Below, piece by piece: positions 8,026-17,000 of a stretch of DNA of 23,143 bases. Below the pieces are notes generated by a model that saw only the letters and a program-made list of their open reading frames with translations, was not told where the DNA came from and ran no database searches. Every line of letters starts with the position of its first letter. Position 1 is the stretch's first letter. The DNA lies in NCBI GenBank assembly GCA_964607755.1, contig CAZSMC010000066.1:1-23143 (forward strand), in the 5' to 3' direction. The stretch comes from CAZSMC01 sp964607755. GTDB lineage: Bacteria; Zhuqueibacterota; Zhuqueibacteria; Residuimicrobiales; Krinioviventaceae. The translations under genes and the position numbers were made by a program.

Positions 8026-8031
8026 ATTATA
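8026..8031 (-). promoter_or_regulatory. -10 box (TATAAT) for the acidic protein gene
   Basis: A consensus TATAAT on the minus strand lies 28 bases from the ATG, which would give a leader of about 20 bases. No good -35 hexamer is seen at 17 +/- 1 bases, so the call is partial. Confidence 0.4.
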
Positions 8032-8104
8032 GCCTACTATGAATTAATGGGTCGTAAATTATCAAAAGGATTTTTAATATGCAACCTTTTTTTGATCTGG
8101 ATTG

Positions 8105-8260
8105 TAATAGCTCAGTTAAAGGTGGAGATGCTCCAGATAAAGTAACAATGGGTCACAACTCTTTCTTGCATTGACGTTGTATCATATTAAACTATTTGGA
8201 ATTATAATATGATCTGTATTCCATTTGTGACCCATTGTTGGACCTGTGACTGAGGTTATA
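8105..8260. repeat. Nested inverted-repeat element, MITE-like
   Basis: A perfect 15-bp inverted repeat AACAATGGGTCACAA (8144-8158) / its complement (8225-8239) encloses 66 bases. Inside this lies a second perfect pair, ATCATATTA (8181-8189) / TAATATGAT (8205-8213). Outside, 8105-8123 matches the complement of 8242-8260 at 14 of 19 positions (shared core CTCAGT..A.AGGT). The left side has about 18 extra bases between the outer and main arms. The whole resembles a small non-autonomous transposable element or a large cruciform. No transposase gene and no clear target-site duplication were found. Confidence 0.6.
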
Positions 8261-8349
8261 CTCTGGTTTTTGATTTCTATTTTAAATAATTTTTAAGATA
8301 CAATATTTTGATAATGAGCCAGACTCTTTTTCAAAATGTGATAATTATT

Positions 8350-8378
8350 TTGCAAAATTGCAATTTTGAACGTAATAT
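8350..8378 (+). promoter_or_regulatory. Promoter with overlapping 16-bp palindromic operator
   Basis: TTGCAA (-35, 8350-8355), a 17-base spacer and TAATAT (-10, 8373-8378) form a good sigma70-type promoter ahead of the small Cys-rich gene. A perfect 16-bp palindrome CAAAATTGCAATTTTG (8353-8368) covers the end of the -35 and most of the spacer. That is where a repressor dimer would bind. Confidence 0.55.
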
Positions 8379-8420
8379 AAAACAATTAAATAAATGTTCA
8401 TCTAACAGAGTCGGAAAGCT

Positions 8421-8633
8421 ATGCAATCCATCCAGTTAATCATCACCTGCAATTATTGTGGTCACGTTGAACGCTGCAAAGTCACCAGTGAAGATCATGC
8501 TCGACGAACATTTGTTCAATTCTCCTGTCCAAAATCATGCAAACGGAAATATTACAGTTACATTTCGGTTCGCCATATTTCAAAGAGCGAAATTCAAAAG
8601 TCCGAAAACAATAGTTACAAAATGGCTCTTTAA
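8421..8633 (+). CDS. Small Cys-rich protein, possible zinc ribbon, function unknown
   Basis: The 70-residue protein has CNYC (residues 10-13), a single Cys at 19 and CPKSC near residues 36-40. This spacing of paired cysteines could form a zinc-ribbon-like fold. The tail is Lys/Ser-rich. A GGAAAG site lies just upstream of the ATG. A promoter with a palindromic operator sits about 40 bases before it, which supports a real and regulated gene. Autoregulation is possible but unproven. I do not recognise the family. A longer overlapping frame (8458-8787) has no ribosome site and no sensible domain pattern and was not kept. Confidence 0.5.
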   Translation: MQSIQLIITCNYCGHVERCKVTSEDHARRTFVQFSCPKSCKRKYYSYISVRHISKSEIQKSENNSYKMAL

Positions 8634-8700
8634 GAACATATCTTTTTACATTCCTGTCATCAAAGTTTGCATTTACAATTTTAAATGTAAAAAAGCAGTA

Positions 8701-8755
8701 ATGCAAGGAAATAAAGCTGTTTTACCTTGCATGAATTTGCCAAAAGTTATATATT
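8701..8755 (+). promoter_or_regulatory. Promoter of the NapC-SUMF1 gene with overlapping inverted repeat
   Basis: TTGCAT (8727-8732), a 17-base spacer and TATATT (8750-8755) form a likely promoter 78 bases before the ATG at 8833. The -35 is also the right end of a perfect inverted repeat ATGCAAGG (8701-8708) / CCTTGCAT (8725-8732). This could be an operator, or the weak end hairpin of the preceding small gene. Confidence 0.5.
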
Positions 8756-8832
8756 CATATCAATATAAAACTACAATTTTTGCGTAGAATTGGTTCCACC
8801 AAAAGTGAAAAAAAGACAATAAAAAACACTCA

Positions 8833-10326
8833 ATGATCTCAAAAAAAACCAGGCGTGGCAGATGGATTTTGTTCGGTACCGGCATCATAGTTGGCATCGT
8901 GCTTTTTTTTCTCATTCAATACGCAGCTCATTACACCTCGCGTGATGAATTTTGTTCTGCCTGTCACATCCATCCTCATGCAACCACCTCATGGAAACAA
9001 TCCACTCATTACGACAATGACAGTGGAATTTACGTGCATTGCGTGGAATGCCATCTACCTCCGGGCGGTTTAGAATATTACACTGAAAAAACAAAAACAG
9101 GCGCCCGGGATGTCTGGGGAAAACTTTTTAAGGATCCGGAAGAAATAAACTGGGAATTAAAATCCACGCTCGAGCATGCTAAAAAATTTACTTTTGAAGC
9201 ATCTTGCACGCATTGTCATCAAAACCTTTTTCCGCTCAATTTGAACCAGGAAGGCAGGGATGCGCATCTTTATTATGACAGGAACAGAGATAAATTGAGA
9301 TGTCTGAATTGTCACTTGCACGTGGGGCATTATTCTGAAGAGGCAGAAAAGCAAATAGATTTTCTGGCGGAAGAGCAACCAAAAGTTGTTTATCAACAAC
9401 CAGCCAAAGTTGATTCGTTTGCCAATTTTACTGAATATATTCCGGGAACCTCTGTCAAGTTTGACATGATTGCCATTCCAGGTGGGAGTTTTACCCTTGG
9501 CAGTCCGCCTATGGAACCTTATCGTAAACCAGACGAAGGCCCGCAAGTAAGAGTGAATTTAGACCCGTTCTGGATGGCCAAAGTAGAAGTGACCTGGGAC
9601 ATGTACGAAGCTTTTTACAAAGCAACGACACAAGAAGGCCGTACCGATACCCAGGTCGATATGGCTCAGGTTGTAGACGCAATTACCGGGCCCACACCGC
9701 CTTATGGTTCACCAGATCAAAACTGGGGTCGCGGCAAGCGTCCTGCTATTACCATGCGTTATCACGCCGCAACAGTTTTTTGCGAGTGGCTGTCCAAAGT
9801 GACGGGCAAAACTTACCGTCTTCCTACAGAAGCTGAATGGGAGTATGCCTGCCGGGGCGGAACAAGCACACCGTACTTTTTTGAGGGCAGTCCGAAAAAA
9901 TATACCGAGCAACGTTTCTGGAATAAAATATTTGGTGTTGATACTACCACAATAAATTCCTATGTTATATATTCGCAAAACAGCGGAGGCAAAACGCATC
10001 TTCCATCAGAAGTGGATGCCAATCCATTCGGTCTTTATAATATGTTGGGAAATGTCAGTGAATTTTGTGCTGATTGGTACGCGCCGGACACATACGAAAG
10101 CTATACAGATGGCCTCAACAATCCTACAGGACCGCCCTCGGGTGAAGAGCATGTCATTCGTGGCGGCTCGTACAAGAGCGACGCTGCTGATGTCCGGTGT
10201 GCCAAAAGAGAGCATACAAGAACTGAAGAATGGATGGTTACCGACCCACAGATGCCAAAAAGCATTTGGTGGTATTCGGATTGTACTCATGTTGGTTTCC
10301 GTGTTGTGTGTGAATTTAATAACTAA
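8833..10326 (+). CDS. Fusion of tetraheme NapC/NirT-like cytochrome and SUMF1/FGE-like domain
   Basis: The 497-residue protein starts with a basic segment and one membrane span (about residues 10-32). Four haem c motifs follow: CSACH 41-45, CVECH 70-74, CTHCH 125-129 and CLNCH 157-161. This is the layout of NapC/NirT-type membrane quinol dehydrogenases, which pass electrons from menaquinol to periplasmic partners. From about residue 210 a complete SUMF1/EgtB/PvdO-like domain follows: IAIPGGSFTLGS, YRLPTEAEWEYACRGGT, NMLGNVSEFCADW, VIRGGSY and the terminal GFRVV. The two cysteines of true formylglycine-generating enzymes, expected a few residues after RGGSY, are absent (KSDAADVRC instead). Sulfatase maturation is therefore unlikely and the domain may be a binding or other non-FGE module. 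The product should be envelope-anchored, facing the periplasm. It precedes the exported oxidoreductase gene by 35 bases, so an operon is likely. Confidence 0.9.
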   Translation: MISKKTRRGRWILFGTGIIVGIVLFFLIQYAAHYTSRDEFCSACHIHPHATTSWKQSTHYDNDSGIYVHCVECHLPPGGLEYYTEKTKTGARDVWGKLFKDPEEINWELKSTLEHAKKFTFEASCTHCHQNLFPLNLNQEGRDAHLYYDRNRDKLRCLNCHLHVGHYSEEAEKQIDFLAEEQPKVVYQQPAKVDSFANFTEYIPGTSVKFDMIAIPGGSFTLGSPPMEPYRKPDEGPQVRVNLDPFWMAKVEVTWDMYEAFYKATTQEGRTDTQVDMAQVVDAITGPTPPYGSPDQNWGRGKRPAITMRYHAATVFCEWLSKVTGKTYRLPTEAEWEYACRGGTSTPYFFEGSPKKYTEQRFWNKIFGVDTTTINSYVIYSQNSGGKTHLPSEVDANPFGLYNMLGNVSEFCADWYAPDTYESYTDGLNNPTGPPSGEEHVIRGGSYKSDAADVRCAKREHTRTEEWMVTDPQMPKSIWWYSDCTHVGFRVVCEFNN

Positions 10327-10361
10327 ACAAACAGACATTTTATACGTAAAGGAGGCTCAAA

Positions 10362-11693
10362 ATGGCAGACCATGGATTTAATCGTCGTCAATTTATCGGA
10401 ACAATTGCTGCCACAGGTGCGCTGGCTATGGCATGCGGCGGGGGAGGGAAAAGCGCAAAGGACCTCAAGTTACCCCCGCTTTTGGATCAGGCTCCGGATG
10501 GTAAAGAGTTAAAGGCTGGTCTTGTTGGCTGCGGTGGCCGAGGAACAGGGGCTGCCTTGGACTTTTTGAACGCCGGTCCGAATCTTAAAGTGACAGCTCT
10601 TGGCGATGTGTTTCATGACCGCCTGGAAAGCTGTCGTGAAAAACTCGAAGCAGAAAAAAATAACGTTGTGCCCGAAGAAAACTGTTTCGTTGGCTGGGAC
10701 GCTTATCAAAAGGTGATCGACTCTGGCGTCGATATTGTTATGCTGGCTACTCCCCCTTATTTTCGTCCAATGATGTTTGAAGCCGCAATCAAGGCGCGTA
10801 AACACGTTTTTATGGAAAAACCTGTAGCTGTTGATCCGGTAGGTGCACGCTCCATTATTACTACATCGAAACAAGCGTCAAGTCAGGGATTGAATGTCGT
10901 CACCGGAACGCAGCGCCGGCATCAACGGGATTATATTGCCACCTATAAACAAATTATGAACGGAGCTATTGGCGATATCGTTTCTGTGAATGTGTACTGG
11001 AATCAGGGACAGTTGTGGTACCGTACGCGCCAAACCAGATGGTCAGATATGGAATGGATGCTTCGCGACTGGGTCAATTGGGCATGGCTCTCGGGAGATC
11101 ATATTTGTGAACAACACGTTCACAATATTGATGTGGCGTACTGGTTTACCGGCAAATATCCGGTCAGTGCTGTAGGTTTTGGCGGACGTCACAGACGCGT
11201 AACCGGCGATCAGTACGATTTTTTCAGCGTTGATTTCGAATACGATGACGGTCGCCACATGCACAGCATGTGCCGGCAAATTAATGGCTGCGCTAACAAT
11301 GTATCGGAGCGCGTTCAGGGCACTAAAGGTTCGTCCAACTGCGCAAATCAAATCTCGAAACTGGATGGCAGTGTTGCCTGGAAATACGAGTATCCGAAAA
11401 ATGAAGATGGAGAAGCGACCAACAATGTCAAGATTTCTCCTTATGTGCAAGAACACATTCATCTTGTCACAGCTATTCGAAATGGCGAACAGATTGTTGA
11501 AGCCGAACAAACAGCTATTTCAACACTAACAGCGATCATGGGACGGATTTCTTCCTACACTGGTAAAAAAGTAACCTGGGAAGAAATGATGAATTCCGAT
11601 CTGAAACTCGGACCGGATGAATTCAGTTTTCAAAGACGATATCCTGGCTTGGTCAATGCCCCTGTGCCTGTACCTGGTTCGGAGAAAAGATAA
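10362..11693 (+). CDS. Tat-exported Gfo/Idh/MocA family oxidoreductase
   Basis: This NAD(P)-dependent sugar or cyclitol oxidoreductase family protein has 443 residues. The N-terminus is a twin-arginine signal (NRRQFIG, residues 7-13, then a hydrophobic stretch) ending in LAMAC, so C25 may be lipidated. The Rossmann turn GLVGCGGRGTG is at 53-63 and the family's EKP motif is at 152-154 (K153 catalytic type). The sequence near HVHNIDVAYWFTG is the usual substrate-side His/Asp region. Export by Tat would carry the folded enzyme with bound cofactor, as known for glucose-fructose oxidoreductase. The ribosome site AAAGGAGG is close to consensus. The gene follows the NapC-SUMF1 fusion and is closed by a terminator. 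The substrate cannot be read from the sequence. Confidence 0.94.
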   Translation: MADHGFNRRQFIGTIAATGALAMACGGGGKSAKDLKLPPLLDQAPDGKELKAGLVGCGGRGTGAALDFLNAGPNLKVTALGDVFHDRLESCREKLEAEKNNVVPEENCFVGWDAYQKVIDSGVDIVMLATPPYFRPMMFEAAIKARKHVFMEKPVAVDPVGARSIITTSKQASSQGLNVVTGTQRRHQRDYIATYKQIMNGAIGDIVSVNVYWNQGQLWYRTRQTRWSDMEWMLRDWVNWAWLSGDHICEQHVHNIDVAYWFTGKYPVSAVGFGGRHRRVTGDQYDFFSVDFEYDDGRHMHSMCRQINGCANNVSERVQGTKGSSNCANQISKLDGSVAWKYEYPKNEDGEATNNVKISPYVQEHIHLVTAIRNGEQIVEAEQTAISTLTAIMGRISSYTGKKVTWEEMMNSDLKLGPDEFSFQRRYPGLVNAPVPVPGSEKR

Positions 11694-11700
11694 CTTTAAG

Positions 11701-11726
11701 CCCTGTCTTTTTGACAGGGTTTTTTG
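11701..11726 (+). terminator. Rho-independent terminator after the Gfo/Idh gene
   Basis: CCCTGTC (11701-11707), loop TTTTT, GACAGGG (11713-11719), then seven Ts. It ends the 8833-11693 transcript. Confidence 0.92.
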
Positions 11727-11779
11727 CTTTCTCACAACTGGTTCTGTTTATTAGATATTCAACAACCTGGAGTCGGAGA

Positions 11780-12955
11780 ATGGAAAATGATAAAATTGAG
11801 CTAGTCGCATTTTCGAACAAAACAAAACAAGATCGAAAATTACTAAAGCAGTTTGTCAAGTTTCATTGGGATCATTACAAAGATGATCCACAGTTCGTGC
11901 CGCTCCTTGATTATGAATACCTGGGTTTTAAACCTATCGGACTGATTGGATTTTTCGAGCCCCGGAACCTATTTTTCAAACATGCGGAAATGGAATTTTT
12001 CCTTGCCCGCATAGATGGAAAAATATGCGGACGGTGCAATGCTTTTATCAATTATAATCATAACAAGTACTGGGATGACCGGGTTGGTTTTATCGGTCAG
12101 TTCGAATCCATTAATGATCAAAACGTTGCCAATGCTCTTTTTGATGCTGCTGAAAAATGGCTGACTTCAAAAGGCATGGATACCATGCGCGGACCACAAA
12201 ATTTGCCTGTCAACGAAGCGACACCTGGCTGCATGGTGAAAGGCTTTAACTCACGACCAGTTATGTATTATCATTATAACAAGCCGTATTATGAGAATCT
12301 GTTTTTCGGTGGAAATTTTAAACCGCGGAAAAATGTGTATTCCTGGGAAATTCCGGTCATGCGCCCGATGGAGGAGAAACTGGAACGCGTCTGCAAAAAA
12401 GTCATAAAAAGATACAACGTCACTTTTGAGCATTGGGATGAACGGCCGCTTAACATTCGCAAACAGGAAATGTTTGACATTTACAACGATGCATGGAGCG
12501 ATAATTTTGGCTTTGTTCCTTTTACCAGGGAAGAGTTTTACCACATCGTCGATGAGATGATGCTGGTGATGGAAAAAAATCTCTTTCTGTTTGTTTATGT
12601 GAGGGGAGAACAGGCCGCGTTTTTTGGCGGTGTGTTAAACGTGACAGAACGTATGAAACCGTTAAAATGGTGCAGGAAATGTGAACTGCTCCGCGCAGCG
12701 AAAATGATTTTGACCAAAAGCAAGTGTAAAGGATTTCGCATTGGCTATCTCGGCGTAAAGAAAAAATTCCGGCGGATCGGACTTGATGGTGTTATGATCT
12801 GGAAACAGAAACAATATACGCAGTCCGCAGGATACGAGTACTCGGACGTCGGCTGGGTATTGGATGATAACAAAATGACAGTTCGTCTTATCAAGGGTCT
12901 GATGCACGGCGATGAATCAAAAACATACACGATATTTGAAAAGAGTATTGAGTAA
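11780..12955 (+). CDS. GNAT-like N-acetyltransferase family protein (YghO-like)
   Basis: This 391-residue protein is of the long GNAT-related family seen in many bacteria. The family's conserved middle is present: MRGPQNLPVNEATPG and KGFNSRPVMYYHYNKPYY, followed by FKPRKNVYSWE. The C-terminal part (IGYLGVKKKFRRIGLDGVM) resembles an acetyl-CoA-binding GNAT segment. The substrate is unknown. A reading frame extends upstream to a TTG at 11711, inside the preceding terminator. The ATG at 11780, with GGAG seven bases upstream, is the sensible start. There is no signal peptide, so it is cytoplasmic. It sits between two exported sugar-metabolism-type proteins but has its own transcription unit by virtue of the terminator before it. 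Confidence 0.82.
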   Translation: MENDKIELVAFSNKTKQDRKLLKQFVKFHWDHYKDDPQFVPLLDYEYLGFKPIGLIGFFEPRNLFFKHAEMEFFLARIDGKICGRCNAFINYNHNKYWDDRVGFIGQFESINDQNVANALFDAAEKWLTSKGMDTMRGPQNLPVNEATPGCMVKGFNSRPVMYYHYNKPYYENLFFGGNFKPRKNVYSWEIPVMRPMEEKLERVCKKVIKRYNVTFEHWDERPLNIRKQEMFDIYNDAWSDNFGFVPFTREEFYHIVDEMMLVMEKNLFLFVYVRGEQAAFFGGVLNVTERMKPLKWCRKCELLRAAKMILTKSKCKGFRIGYLGVKKKFRRIGLDGVMIWKQKQYTQSAGYEYSDVGWVLDDNKMTVRLIKGLMHGDESKTYTIFEKSIE

Positions 12956-12970
12956 TAGAAAATGTCGCAT

Positions 12971-12999
12971 TTGCATATGTGAAAAATCTTTTTTATTCT
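12971..12999 (+). promoter_or_regulatory. Possible promoter for the TIM-barrel isomerase gene
   Basis: TTGCAT (12971-12976), 17 bases, TATTCT (12994-12999), 43 bases before the ATG at 13043. It has the same -35 hexamer as the promoter of the NapC-SUMF1 gene. It is moderate by itself and lies in AT-rich DNA. Confidence 0.35.
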
Positions 13000-13042
13000 A
13001 ATTGAAAAAAAGTCTGATTTTACAATTTTGGAGGACTGAATT

Positions 13043-13987
13043 ATGAACTCATTAAACCGGCGCACATTTTTGAAATATTCAGGAGCAGCAGCAATGGTCT
13101 ATGCTGCTGGCTTGCCTTTTGGTTGCGCTAAAAAAACGCAGACCACCATGCCCTGGAAATACGCTATGTGTAATGAAAGTCTGCAACAATTTTCCTGGGA
13201 AAAACAATGCGAAATAATCGGTAACGCCGGATACACCGGAGTCGAAATTGCGACTTTTACACTTGTTGAAAACAGTGTCTCCGAACTTTCTTCTGAGCGA
13301 CGTCAGCAGATGGTTCGTGCCATGCAAGATAATGACATCGAGTGTGCCGGATTGCATTGGCTGTTATCGCCGCCACCGAAAGGTCTGCACTTTACAACTC
13401 CGGATGCCAAAGTACGCCAAAGAACGGTTGAGTATCTCGATCAGCTCATCGATTTCTGCGGCGATCTGAACGGCGAGGTTATGGTGTTCGGTTCACCGAA
13501 CCAAAGAAGCACAGTCAAAGGAGCAACCGTTGAAGAAACCACAAAATATTTTGCTGACGGTCTGGCAAAGGTTGCAGATCATGCCCGCGAAAGAGGTGTA
13601 AAAATTCTCATCGAGCCGCTGGATAAATCGCAGACCAATGTTGTTAATACGCTCGCCCAGGCAGCCAAAGTGGCAGAAATGGTCGACCATCCTGCAATCG
13701 ATTTAATATTTGATTTTCATAACACCAAAGATGAAACAGAATCTTTTGAAACCCTGGTTAAAAAATATTACGACCAGATTCAACACGTTCACGTACAGGA
13801 AATGGACGGACAGTATCTTGGTACCGGCGATGCTGTAAACGAGTATGTAAGTACTTTTCAATTGCTTAAAGATTTGGCATACGACAAGTGGGTTTCACTG
13901 GAAGTTTTTGATTTTTCTCCCGGTGGAGAAAAAATAGCCCGGGAATCAATGAAAGTTTTGAAACAAATAGAATCAAAATTGATATGA
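13043..13987 (+). CDS. Tat-exported sugar phosphate isomerase/epimerase-like TIM barrel (AP endonuclease 2 superfamily)
   Basis: The 314-residue protein has a twin-arginine signal (NRRTFLK, 5-11) and a hydrophobic stretch ending at GC28. The TIM barrel of the xylose-isomerase-like/hydroxypyruvate isomerase family carries the expected metal ligands: E191 in IEPLD, D224 and H226 in FDFHN, the HVHVQE strand at 248-253, and E287 in SLEVFDF. Such enzymes isomerise or epimerise sugars and keto-sugars with a divalent metal. Some exported members act on keto-glycoside type substrates. GGAGG precedes the ATG at a good distance. With the Gfo/Idh protein it makes a second exported sugar-active enzyme in the same stretch, which suggests a shared pathway in the envelope. 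The exact reaction is unknown. Confidence 0.9.
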   Translation: MNSLNRRTFLKYSGAAAMVYAAGLPFGCAKKTQTTMPWKYAMCNESLQQFSWEKQCEIIGNAGYTGVEIATFTLVENSVSELSSERRQQMVRAMQDNDIECAGLHWLLSPPPKGLHFTTPDAKVRQRTVEYLDQLIDFCGDLNGEVMVFGSPNQRSTVKGATVEETTKYFADGLAKVADHARERGVKILIEPLDKSQTNVVNTLAQAAKVAEMVDHPAIDLIFDFHNTKDETESFETLVKKYYDQIQHVHVQEMDGQYLGTGDAVNEYVSTFQLLKDLAYDKWVSLEVFDFSPGGEKIARESMKVLKQIESKLI

Positions 13988-14040
13988 ATCTTTGGGCAAT
14001 CCCCAGGAGCACGTCTTGACAGGGGAGAGGCAACATTTTA

Positions 14041-17000
14041 ATGGCACCATATTTTGTACATCTGCATGTTCATTCAAATTATTCGATGTGTTGGGGGGTA
14101 AAAACCATCGACCAACTCTGTGCCGCGGCACGTGACCGCGGATTTTCTCACCTCGCGCTAACCGATACAAACGGTCTGTACGGTCTGGGATGGTTTTTAG
14201 CAAGTGCCGAACGCTACAATATTCAGCCAATTATCGGGGCGTACTTAACCAAAGACGAGCATTGTGTTATGCTCGCCAAAAATCAGCGCGGTTATGGCTT
14301 TCTTTGTCACACTATCAGTCATGTCCAGAAAAACGAACAATTTAATCTTGGAAATTATGTGGCAAAAAATGGTCATGATATTATAGTCATTTCACGCGAT
14401 ATCAATTTATTGCGTATGTTATGCCACAATGAGCGTCACTATGACCTTTATGCGGAACTCGTGCCGTATTTAAATAATCACCAATTGCGCCAATTCGCTC
14501 GAAATCAGGGAATTGGGGTTGTTGCTTCAAATAATGTCTATCTTTTAAATCCATCCGATTATGAAATTCACAAGGTCCTCCGCGCCATTGACCTCAATAC
14601 CACATTGGAACGCATACCTGATTCTGAAATGGTTGACAAAAATGCCACACTTTTACCGGCTGAAAAAATGAGACATTTTTTCCCCAATGATGAAATAGCG
14701 CTTGAAAATAGTATCGCCATTGCCCAAAAATGTACTTTCAAGTTAAACTTTAAAGATTTTATTTTTCCATCCTTCCAAGGTCCTGATGAGGAGGATGATG
14801 ATTCTTATTTGCTCGAACAGGTAAACAAGGGAATTACATGGCGCTTTGGATCTTTAACAGAAAAAGTGAGAAAACGCCGTGACTACGAGCTGTCTATCAT
14901 CAAGGAAAAAGGATTTGCACCGTATTTTTTGGTCGTAGCTGACATCATACGCAAAGCGCCACGAACCTGCGGACGCGGATCTGCGGCATCCAGTCTGGTG
15001 AGTTACTGCCTTGGCATCACCCATGTTGACCCGATTAAATATGATTTGTTTTTTGAACGATTTCTGAATCCTGGACGCGTTGATCCGCCTGACATAGATG
15101 TCGATTTTCCCTGGGACGAGCGTGATGATATTCTGGATTATATTTTTCAAAAATACGGGACAGATTGCGCTGCCATGATCGCCAATCATAATACATTCAA
15201 AGCCCGTTCTGCTGTGAGAGAAATTGCCAAAGTTTATGGTTTACCGGACAATGAAATTGGCCGGGTCACAAAAAAAATGTCTGGTTTTTGGCAGCCTGAG
15301 AATATTTGGCAGCTCACACAAACACATCCTATATATAAAGAGACCGAACTAACAGATCCCTGGCCAGAGATAATTGCCCTGGCTGAAAAAATTCGCGGTT
15401 ATCCAAGACATCTTTCTATCCATTGCGGTGGGGTAGTTATTGCTCCTGATGGAATTAACAATTATGTTCCTACTCAGCCAGCTAAAAAGGTATTACAAAA
15501 AAGTGGTCTATTTGAAAAATCGGATGGCCTGCCGCATAAATCCCTTGAGAAAAATACTGTCAATGTCGTGCAATGGGAAAAAGACCAGGCCGAAGAATTC
15601 AAACTCGTAAAAATTGATATCTTGGGAAACCGCTCTCTGGCTGTCATTCGCGATGCATTAAAAGCAATCCGAGAAAACTATGGCATAACGATCGATTATG
15701 CAACCTGGGATCCTTTAAAAGATCAAAAAACCATTTCTTTACTAGCTCGTGGTGATACGATTGGCGTTTTTTATGTTGAATCGCCGCCCATGCGTCTTTT
15801 GCAGCAGAAAACAAAAAAGGGAGACTTTGAATCCATTGTCATTCATAGTTCAATTATCCGGCCGGCGGCTAATGAATTCATCAATGAATATATTCGACGG
15901 TTGAAAGGAGGCACGTTCGAATATCTTCATCCATTGCTTAAAGATATATTAAAGGAAACTTTTGGCATCATGGTTTATCAGGAAGATGTATCAAAAGTGG
16001 TGATGGCGCTCGCAGATTTTACACCAGCAGAAGCCGATGATTTAAGAAAAATTATATCGAAAAAACACAAACAAAAAGAGGTCCAGGACTATCATGAGCA
16101 ATTTTTTAAAGGCGCCCGGAAGAAAAATATCGATGGAAAAGTTTGTCAGCAAATATGGAATATGATTATGAGTTTTTCCGGCTATAGTTTCTGTAAACCC
16201 CATTCGGCTTCTTATGCCTTGGTTTCCTTTAAATCGGCTTTTCTGCGCGCACATTATCCGGCCGAGTTTATGGCTGCTGTGATTTCGAATCAGGGTGGTT
16301 ACTATTCAACGTTTGCTTATATTTCCGAGGCCCGGAGAATGGGACTAAAGGTGCTGATGCCGGATATTAATTCGAGCCAGAAACATTATTCCGGTTATAA
16401 AAATGATCTCCGGATTGGTTTAATGCAACTTAAGGGACTAAGCCACCGGGCTCTGAATACTGTTATCAATGAAAGGAAAAGAGGCGGTTTTTATAATTCA
16501 TTTGATGAGTTTTTAACGCGTACCCGTCTCGATCCATCGGATACTGCCATACTTATCAAAGCCGGTTGTTTTGATGCTGTTGAACCACACCGGACACGCG
16601 CTTCGCTGTTGTGGTCTTTGAAAATGCAACGTCCAGTACAAAAGAAAACCGATGCAGGAACGATTTCAATGTTTGGACAGGGTTCAACAAAAGAAATACC
16701 GGATATACGCGAATACGATAAAGATACAAAGTTGCAGCACGAGATTGACACATTCGGTTTTATCATCTCACAACATCCATTATCTTTATATGAAAAAAAG
16801 CTAAAAAATCTTTGCTATGTTCAGGCAAAAAATATGCACCGGTATGTGAATAATAAAATCAAAATGATCGGATGGTTCATCACAGGCAAAGTCGCTTCTA
16901 CAAAGAATCAAAAATTAATGGAATTTATCAGTTTTGAAGATACAACCGCCATATACGAAACCACATTTTTCCCGAAAACTTTTAATAAATTCGTCCACAT

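Noticed and set aside
8080..8174. 31-codon ORF starting MQPFFDLDC after AAAAGGA
   Set aside because: It has a plausible ribosome site but runs into the inverted-repeat element, ends there and resembles nothing I know. It is not supportable as a gene.
7697..8260. CRISPR array or tandem repeat array
   Set aside because: The repetitive look at 7740-7970 comes from the acidic codon runs, and 8105-8260 is an inverted rather than a regularly spaced direct repeat.
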